Assembly: GCA_013298325.1 (NCBI GenBank)
Contig: JAAFHJ010000108.1
Location: 1 to 10,994, forward strand
Source of the DNA: Myxococcales bacterium
GTDB taxonomy: Bacteria; Myxococcota_A; Polyangia; Polyangiales; Polyangiaceae
Direction of reading: 5' to 3'
Length of the DNA stretch: 10,994 bases
Shown here: in pieces, positions 6,354-10,994 of the stretch
Layout: every line of letters starts with the position of its first letter
Position numbering within the stretch: the stretch's first letter is position 1
Position numbers and translations under genes: made by a program
Notes under the pieces: model-generated
Told to the model about the DNA's origin: nothing
Database searches by the model: none
The model's input: only the letters and a program-made list of their open reading frames with translations

Positions 6354-8918
6354 TCAATGAACGGGGCGCTTCGTCGCAACGGTCGCGAGACCGCCGAAAT
6401 GGGCGAGCGCCTTCTTCGCCTCGGCGTCCTTCGGGTGCTTGTCGACCCAGGCGCTCAAAAGGCGCGTCGCTTCGGCGCGGTGCCCCTGTGCATCATACAC
6501 CGATGCCAAGAAGATCCGCGGAGCGCTTGAGCCATCTTTGCGGGCCCAAAGCTCGCCAATACGCCGAGCTTCCTTCAGATTTCCGTCTTTCATCGCCTTC
6601 CGAGCTTGGGCTTCGAGATCGGCTTTGGAGAGATTCGCTTCCGTGGCGACCGGACTTGCCGGCGCGACCGACTCCGCGGCGGCGGACGGCGTCGCGCTCG
6701 CAACGCTCTCCGCGCCGGCCGCATTGGGTGCAGTCTGCACGGGAACTTCCGGTGCTACCGCAGTGACCGCCGAGGGGTCGGTCGCGGGAGGGGCGCTCGC
6801 GAGGGGTGCTGCCGGCGTCGCGAGCTTCACGCCGAGGGCGGCGAAAGCGGCAAAGCCGAGGGCCACCAGAGCGAGGCGCCCGGGCTTCTTCGCGAACGTC
6901 CGGAGCGGCGACGAGGGGACGTCGGCAAAGGAGTCGCGCTCAGTGACGACCGGAGCAAGGCTCTTCGGTGCCGCTTTTGCGTTCCGTGCAAGCTCAAGGG
7001 CGCGGCAGACTTCTGCGGCGCTCGCGTAGCGGGCCTCCGGGTCTTTCTCGAGGAGTTTCGTGACGATGGCAGCGAGTTCATCGCTGACTTTGCCCTTGGG
7101 CGTGCGGAGCTGGATCGGCTTCGCGGTGTCACGGAGCTGCTGCCCCATCACGACGACGCCGCTCTCCCCGACGAAGGGCGGATCGCCGGCGAGCATCTCG
7201 TAGAGGACGCAGCCGAGCGCATAGAGATCGCAGCGGGCATCGACGGGATCGCCGGAGACCTGCTCAGGCGCCATGTAGGCGGGCGTCCCGAAGATCGCGA
7301 AGCCCTTCTGGCGGGTCTCGTCCTGCTTCGTGTCGCTCTTTGCAAGGGCGACGCCGAAGTCGAGGAGCTTGAGGACACCGTCGTCGGTAATGAAGAGGTT
7401 TTCCGGTTTGAGATCGCGATGAACGATCCCCGCCTCGTGGGCGGCCGAGAGCGCCTTCGACGCGGCAATCGCGTGGGAGATCGCCTCATCTACCGGAATT
7501 CCCTTGATTCCCGAGGCATTCGCTTCGTCGATACGCGCGCCGAGCGTCTTCCCAGAAAGAAGCTCCATCGCCAGGAACAAACGCCCATCCAACGATTTTC
7601 CGAAGTCGTGGAGGTAGGCCAAATTCGGATGGCGGACGTTGGCAACCGCGCGCGCTTCCCGACGGAACCGGTCGATGCTTTCGACGGCCGACGAATGCTC
7701 GGGGGCCAATACTTTGAGCGCCAACGATCGGCCGAGCTCGACGTGCTCCGCCTTCCACACGGCGCCGCTCGCCCCCTCGCCGATCTTCTCGAGGAGTCGG
7801 TACGGGGTGCCTTCGAGGCGCTGGGGGTCGTCGGAAAGCTGGGCGGCGCGCCCCTCGGTGACGCGGCTCGCCGGCGGCGTAAAGCTCTCCGGCAGCAGGG
7901 CACGCGCCTCCTTGAGAAGCTTCGCGAATTCGGAGCGGCTCTTCGCAGGCTCGTGGGAGTAGAGCTTCTGCATCATCGCCTCGACGCGCGCGCGGACGCT
8001 GCGCCCCCCCTTCCCTGCCGGCGCCTTTGCGAGGAGCTTGGCGAGGTCGGCCGCGGCGAGCGACGCCGTGGCGTAGCGGTCGTTGGGGTCGTTGGCGGTG
8101 AGCCGGTAGATGACGTCGTCGAGCTCGGTCGGCGCCCCGCAGGCGACGGCGATCTTCGGGATTTGAAATTTGCCAGCCCCCACATCTTCCATGTGTTTCT
8201 GGGGGTCGCCGGCGAGGAGGCGCTGGTTTTTGATCAGCTCCCAGAGCATGACGCCGAGCGCATAGACATCGATCCGTCCGTCGCCGACTTCGTGGCGGGC
8301 GATCTCGGGGGCGACGTAGCCGGGCTTCGCGAAGACGACGCCGGCGACGGTATGGCAGCGGCGGTTCTGGCCGCGCGCGGTGCCGAAGTCGATGAGCTTG
8401 ACCTCCCCCGCATAGCCGATCATGACGTTCTGCGGAGAGAGGTCTCGGTGAACGATTCCAAGGGGATGGCCGTCGCTCCCCTTCCGTTCGTGGACGTGCC
8501 CAAGCGCCTGCGCCATCTCGATCGACATCGCAACGGCATCGGCCCAGCCGATCCGATGACCGACCTGGATCGACCGATGGCGGACCTCGGCCAGTGAGCG
8601 TCCTTCGATGTACTCTACAACCGTAAACGGCTCGCCGTTTTCGTCGGTCGTCGCCTCGAGGACCTGTGCGACCCCCGGGTGATTGAGCTGGGCCTGGACG
8701 CGCGCCTCATCGAGGAAGCGCGCGAGGAAGGAGCCGTCGTGGATGTGATCGCGACGGATCGTCTTCACGACGCAGGGGCGCTCGGCCCCTTCAATGCCAG
8801 TCGTGGCGGCGAGGTAGACCTCACCCATCCCGCCGCGAGCCAACTGCTTGAGCAGCAACAAGCGCCCAAACACACGGGGGAGCGGAAAGCCTTCAGAGGG
8901 GGCCACGGCCTGCGTCAT
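6354..8918 (-). CDS. Transmembrane protein with two Ser/Thr protein kinase domains
   Basis: An 854-residue protein from ATG 8918 with two full Hanks-type kinase domains in one chain. Kinase 1 (about 16-300): Gly loop L-A-R-G-G-M-G-E-V, ATP Lys K52, helix-C Glu E71, H157-R-D-L-S-P-Q-N164, D177-F-G, A203-P-E. Kinase 2 (about 373-645): G-E-G-A-S-G-A-V, K402, E421, H500-R-D-L-K-P-E-N507, D520-F-G, G-T-P-A-Y-M-A-P-E552. Both should be active. A single membrane segment (about 682-700) follows, then a low-complexity Ala/Pro/Val/Ser linker (about 701-762), then a TPR-like helical tail (about 765-840). The topology implied is kinases in the cytoplasm and the TPR tail in the periplasm. The HRD-L-S-P-Q-N form is common in myxobacterial kinases. 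A longer form from GTG 9014 exists, but its added 32 residues are poor in fold and lie in the intergenic region; ATG 8918, eight residues before the kinase begins, is preferred. The gene converges on the membrane-protein pair and diverges from the lipoprotein gene. Confidence 0.94.
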   Translation of the reverse strand: MTQAVAPSEGFPLPRVFGRLLLLKQLARGGMGEVYLAATTGIEGAERPCVVKTIRRDHIHDGSFLARFLDEARVQAQLNHPGVAQVLEATTDENGEPFTVVEYIEGRSLAEVRHRSIQVGHRIGWADAVAMSIEMAQALGHVHERKGSDGHPLGIVHRDLSPQNVMIGYAGEVKLIDFGTARGQNRRCHTVAGVVFAKPGYVAPEIARHEVGDGRIDVYALGVMLWELIKNQRLLAGDPQKHMEDVGAGKFQIPKIAVACGAPTELDDVIYRLTANDPNDRYATASLAAADLAKLLAKAPAGKGGRSVRARVEAMMQKLYSHEPAKSRSEFAKLLKEARALLPESFTPPASRVTEGRAAQLSDDPQRLEGTPYRLLEKIGEGASGAVWKAEHVELGRSLALKVLAPEHSSAVESIDRFRREARAVANVRHPNLAYLHDFGKSLDGRLFLAMELLSGKTLGARIDEANASGIKGIPVDEAISHAIAASKALSAAHEAGIVHRDLKPENLFITDDGVLKLLDFGVALAKSDTKQDETRQKGFAIFGTPAYMAPEQVSGDPVDARCDLYALGCVLYEMLAGDPPFVGESGVVVMGQQLRDTAKPIQLRTPKGKVSDELAAIVTKLLEKDPEARYASAAEVCRALELARNAKAAPKSLAPVVTERDSFADVPSSPLRTFAKKPGRLALVALGFAAFAALGVKLATPAAPLASAPPATDPSAVTAVAPEVPVQTAPNAAGAESVASATPSAAAESVAPASPVATEANLSKADLEAQARKAMKDGNLKEARRIGELWARKDGSSAPRIFLASVYDAQGHRAEATRLLSAWVDKHPKDAEAKKALAHFGGLATVATKRPVH

Positions 8919-9028
8919 GGGTGGAGGCCTGTACCGAGCCGGCGAAAGAGGGCCAAATTTGTGACCGTGCCGCGAAGGTGCCCAGGAGGAACACCTGCCG
9001 CCTCGGGGCATCACCTACAAAACCTGAC

Positions 9029-9046
9029 TGTTGCGTCGACGCGACA
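9029..9046. promoter_or_regulatory. 18-bp near-perfect palindrome, candidate operator
   Basis: The sequence TGTTGCGTCGACGCGACA reads the same on both strands except for one symmetric position pair (T at 9032 and G at 9043). The inner ten bases, GCGTCGACGC, are perfectly palindromic. It sits 47 bp upstream of the lipoprotein ATG and 111 bp from the kinase start, inside the divergent gap. A dimeric regulator site is a reasonable inference; no binding protein can be named. Confidence 0.4.
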
Positions 9047-9072
9047 TGAATGTGGGAGACGCCGGGAAACCT

Positions 9073-9089
9073 CCTCAGGTAGCTTGAGG
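9073..9089 (+). promoter_or_regulatory. Hairpin that may cover the lipoprotein ribosome binding site
   Basis: CCTCA (9073-9077) pairs with TGAGG (9085-9089) across a 7-nt loop. The right arm contains GAGG (9086-9089), the likely Shine-Dalgarno sequence, three bases before ATG 9093. The structure could damp initiation, but five pairs is short and pairing of CCTC with GAGG is easy to find by chance. Confidence 0.25.
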
Positions 9090-9092
9090 GCG

Positions 9093-10856
9093 ATGCGCAA
9101 AATTCACCTCCGGAATGTTCTCGCTTCGATCGTCGCAACCTCCGTCCTTGCAAGCGTCGCCTGCAGCAAAGACAAAGCCCCGACCCCCGCCCCGGTGACG
9201 CCGGCTTCGGCCACCGCATCGGCGGCCCCCGCAGCCGGCGGACTTAAAGGTTCAGCCGCCGGCGGCGGCGCGGGTGGCGAAGCAGCTGGCGGTCCGACGG
9301 CCGCTGGCGACGTCGTCCTCAAATCCCACGAACTCCCCGCCGCGACGAAGCCGTTGGCCGATTTTACGCCGAAGGCGAGCGGCTTCAAGTTCCAGAACTA
9401 CGGGAACGTCCCGGGTGTGACGAATCTTACGGCGACGGAAGTTCGCCGGATGTTTGGCGATCAGGTCTGCGCGGCAATGGATGGCGACAAGTGCATCCTA
9501 ACGCCTGCCGCCGAGCAGTGGGTTCAGGCGTCGAACAAGTCGATGGGTGGCGGTCACTGCGAGGGTTTTGCAGCCCTCGCACTCCTGATCGAGCGCGGTC
9601 AGATCGACCCGAAGCTCTTTGGAGCAAACTCGGTCGCCGAACTTGAGCTCAAAGGGAACGAAAAGCTTCAGCGCGAGATCGCCTACTGGTTCGTGACGCA
9701 GGGCGTCCCTCCGATGGCGCAGGCGGAAGACAAGACGCTTACCCCCTCACAAGTCGTCGAAAAGATCAAGGAATCTCTCCACGGCAACGAGACCTACACG
9801 CTGGGCATCTACGCCCCCGGCTACAAGATGGGTCACGCGACGACCCCCTACGCGGTCGTCGATAAGGGGAATGACGTGGTGTGGATCATGCACTACGACA
9901 ACAACTATCCGGGCGAAGAAAAACAAATTGAAGTCAACATGAAGGCCAACACGTGGTCCTATACCACGGCGGCTGATCCGGCGGCGAGTGAGCACGCGTA
10001 CAAGGGGGATGCCGATACCAAAACCCTTACGATTGCGCCTACCACCGTTCGCACAAGCAAGCTCATCTGCCACTTCTGTGGGTCGATTGATGAAGCGTCC
10101 GCTGCCGACAATGGTGCGAAAGGTTCGGTCGCCACGACCCCCGATTTCCGCGAGATCGAATACGACGGAAACGCCGATATCTTGATCACCGATGAAGCAG
10201 GAAAACGCCTCGGCTACGTGGGTGAAAAACTCATTAATGAGATTCCTGGGGCCTTCTTTTCCGCCGAGAAGTCGGGGGCCGAGATGGACGAGCCGATTTA
10301 CTACGTCCCCGCCGGTCGGAAGCTTAAAGTTTCCATTGATGGTTCGTCGCTGAAGAAGGCCTCCGAGTCAGACCTTTACCTCTTCGGGAAGGGCTACACG
10401 CTCGATGTCGAGGGGATTGAACTCGCGCCAGGGCAGAAAGATGAAGTCGAGTTCTCCGCCGATTTCAGCAAGGTGACCTACACGACGAAGAAGGCCGAGA
10501 CTCCGACGCTCGTGATCGGTGTGAATACCTCGAAGGGGGACTTCGAATTTGAAGTGAAGGTCACGGGGGAGACGGCCGGGCAGACCGTCGAGCTCGGCAT
10601 CGACCCGACCAAGGGGACCTTCGCGGTCAAGGTCCACGGAGCTGCCGGGGCGAAACCGGAGCTCGCGGTGACGCTCACCAAGATCGACAAGAGCGGCGAG
10701 CAGGTCTTCAAGCACAAGGGCGTCGCCCTTGCTGCCGATCAGAGTGCCGTCTTCGACTACGCAAACTGGAAGGGGAACGGCACGAAGCTCCACACGAGCC
10801 TCCTCGATGGCAAGGGGGCCGTTGCCTCCGAGGTCGACGAAGCGGACGAGGACTGA
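9093..10856 (+). CDS. Secreted lipoprotein with putative Cys-His-Asn (papain-like) core
   Basis: A 587-residue protein from ATG 9093, preceded by GAGGG. The signal peptide has a basic start (M-R-K-I-H-L-R) and hydrophobic core ending A-S-V-A-C24, a usable though not classic lipobox. Residues 28-72 are an Ala/Pro/Gly/Thr linker. Residues about 95-330 form the main domain: G-G-G-H-C156-E-G-F, then M-G-H248-A-T-T-P-Y-A-V, then H-Y-D269-N270-N271-Y-P-G. This spacing of Cys, His and Asn/Asp resembles papain-like or transglutaminase-like thiol enzymes, but the assignment rests on pattern only. C126 and C134 might form a disulfide, and C326-H-F-C329 closes the domain. Residues about 345-587 look like beta-rich extracellular domains, with a short internal repeat (476-521) and an acidic tail (D-E-A-D-E-D). 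The frame is open back to 8679, but that extension lies opposite the kinase gene and would bury the signal peptide. Likely a surface or periplasmic protein; the substrate is unknown. Confidence 0.85.
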   Translation: MRKIHLRNVLASIVATSVLASVACSKDKAPTPAPVTPASATASAAPAAGGLKGSAAGGGAGGEAAGGPTAAGDVVLKSHELPAATKPLADFTPKASGFKFQNYGNVPGVTNLTATEVRRMFGDQVCAAMDGDKCILTPAAEQWVQASNKSMGGGHCEGFAALALLIERGQIDPKLFGANSVAELELKGNEKLQREIAYWFVTQGVPPMAQAEDKTLTPSQVVEKIKESLHGNETYTLGIYAPGYKMGHATTPYAVVDKGNDVVWIMHYDNNYPGEEKQIEVNMKANTWSYTTAADPAASEHAYKGDADTKTLTIAPTTVRTSKLICHFCGSIDEASAADNGAKGSVATTPDFREIEYDGNADILITDEAGKRLGYVGEKLINEIPGAFFSAEKSGAEMDEPIYYVPAGRKLKVSIDGSSLKKASESDLYLFGKGYTLDVEGIELAPGQKDEVEFSADFSKVTYTTKKAETPTLVIGVNTSKGDFEFEVKVTGETAGQTVELGIDPTKGTFAVKVHGAAGAKPELAVTLTKIDKSGEQVFKHKGVALAADQSAVFDYANWKGNGTKLHTSLLDGKGAVASEVDEADED

Positions 10857-10867
10857 TCGTTCGAAAC

Positions 10868-10921
10868 GGCCCGCCGTCTCTCGCGACGCCGCTCCCAGTA
10901 AAATCGCTGGCGGTCGCGAAC
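10868..10921. repeat. 54-bp direct repeat, copy 1
   Basis: The first of two copies that I read as identical, beginning 12 bp after the lipoprotein stop. Inside it TCGCGAC (10881-10887) pairs with GTCGCGA (10913-10919), extended by GCC (10888-10890) with GGC (10909-10911) around one bulged G, so the unit folds as an imperfect hairpin. No T-tract follows, so it is not a standard terminator, though its position after the gene would suit a 3'-end structure. Confidence 0.85.
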
Positions 10922-10940
10922 GGACGGGCCTGTAGAAGTG

Positions 10941-10994
10941 GGCCCGCCGTCTCTCGCGACGCCGCTCCCAGTAAAATCGCTGGCGGTCGCGAAC
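10941..10994. repeat. 54-bp direct repeat, copy 2, reaching the window edge
   Basis: Repeats 10868-10921 base for base at an offset of 73 bp, with the same internal hairpin (arms 10954-10960 and 10986-10992). The 19-bp spacer 10922-10940, with the adjoining bases, contributes a further stem: CGGGCC (10925-10930) pairs with GGCCCG (10941-10946). The copy ends exactly at the window end, so the true repeat may be longer and more units may follow. Confidence 0.85.

Larger units (their letters stand above)
8919..9092. promoter_or_regulatory. Divergent intergenic region between kinase and lipoprotein genes
   Basis: The 174-bp gap must hold the start signals of both divergent genes. It contains the near-perfect palindrome at 9029-9046 and a small hairpin over the lipoprotein ribosome binding site, both listed separately. 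I find no confident -35/-10 pair on either strand, which is usual for GC-rich genomes. Confidence 0.45.

Noticed and set aside
6330..6365. TGTCAGT repeated at 6330-6336 and 6341-6347, and a CCCGT/ACGGG hairpin at 6350-6365 between convergent genes.
   Set aside because: The repeat is 7 bp and the stem 5 bp with no T-tract; both are within chance expectation, and the hairpin overlaps the kinase stop codon.
6606..8597. A 663-codon open frame on the + strand opposite the kinase gene.
   Set aside because: It is antisense to both conserved kinase domains, whose motifs are unmistakable. Its product is rich in R, E, D and G with no motif, as expected for an antisense shadow in GC-rich DNA.
8679..9092. 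N-terminal extension of the lipoprotein reading frame.
   Set aside because: Much of it lies antisense to kinase domain 1, and it would place a good signal peptide and lipobox at residue 139.
10868..10994. CRISPR array.
   Set aside because: Only two units are visible, the repeat is 54 bp with a 19-bp spacer, and the spacer pairs with the flank of the next repeat; no cas genes are nearby.
10868..10994. Integron attC sites.
   Set aside because: The unit size and hairpin are suggestive, but I do not find the RYYYAAC and GTTRRRY core sites in the expected positions, and no integrase or gene cassettes are present.

Overview
The window looks like chromosomal DNA from a GC-rich member of the Myxococcota (a myxobacterium or close relative). 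The reasons are the strong G/C preference at third codon positions, a Ser/Thr kinase with the HRD-L-S-P-Q-N catalytic loop common in that group, Ala/Pro-rich lipoprotein linkers, and a Cys-rich secreted-protein tail at the left edge. This placement is inferred from style, not from a marker gene. I see no rRNA, tRNA, transposase, phage gene or CRISPR array.

Layout, left to right. (1) 1-117: the last 38 codons of a Cys-rich protein, + strand, followed by a GC-rich hairpin. (2) 212-880: a complete RadC-family JAB/MPN protein, + strand. (3) 877-3201: a Slt70-like lytic transglycosylase lipoprotein, - strand, whose stop overlaps the radC stop (TTAG). (4) 3201-3656, perhaps up to 3779: a small Ala-rich coiled-coil protein, - strand, joined to the transglycosylase by a TGATG overlap, so the two form an operon. 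(5, 6) 3724-5040 and 5041-6327: two adjacent + strand membrane proteins that are diverged paralogs and abut at TAAATG. (7) 6354-8918: a large membrane-anchored protein with two complete Ser/Thr kinase domains in one chain, - strand. (8) 9093-10856: a secreted lipoprotein with a Cys-His-Asn/Asp pattern resembling papain-like or transglutaminase-like folds, + strand, divergent from the kinase. (9) 10868-10994: a 54-bp direct repeat present twice with a 73-bp period and cut by the window edge.

Themes. Several products act at or beyond the inner membrane: the murein-cleaving lipoprotein and its coupled partner, the two paralogous membrane proteins, the transmembrane kinase and the divergent lipoprotein. 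The 174-bp kinase/lipoprotein intergenic region holds an 18-bp near-perfect palindrome that could be a shared operator.

I do not see a clearly new defence or biosynthetic system. The items most worth a second look are the end-of-window repeat, the putative Cys-His-Asn lipoprotein, the paralogous membrane-protein pair, the double kinase, and the unresolved start of the coiled-coil gene, where a signal-peptide-like stretch lies antisense to the neighbour's start.
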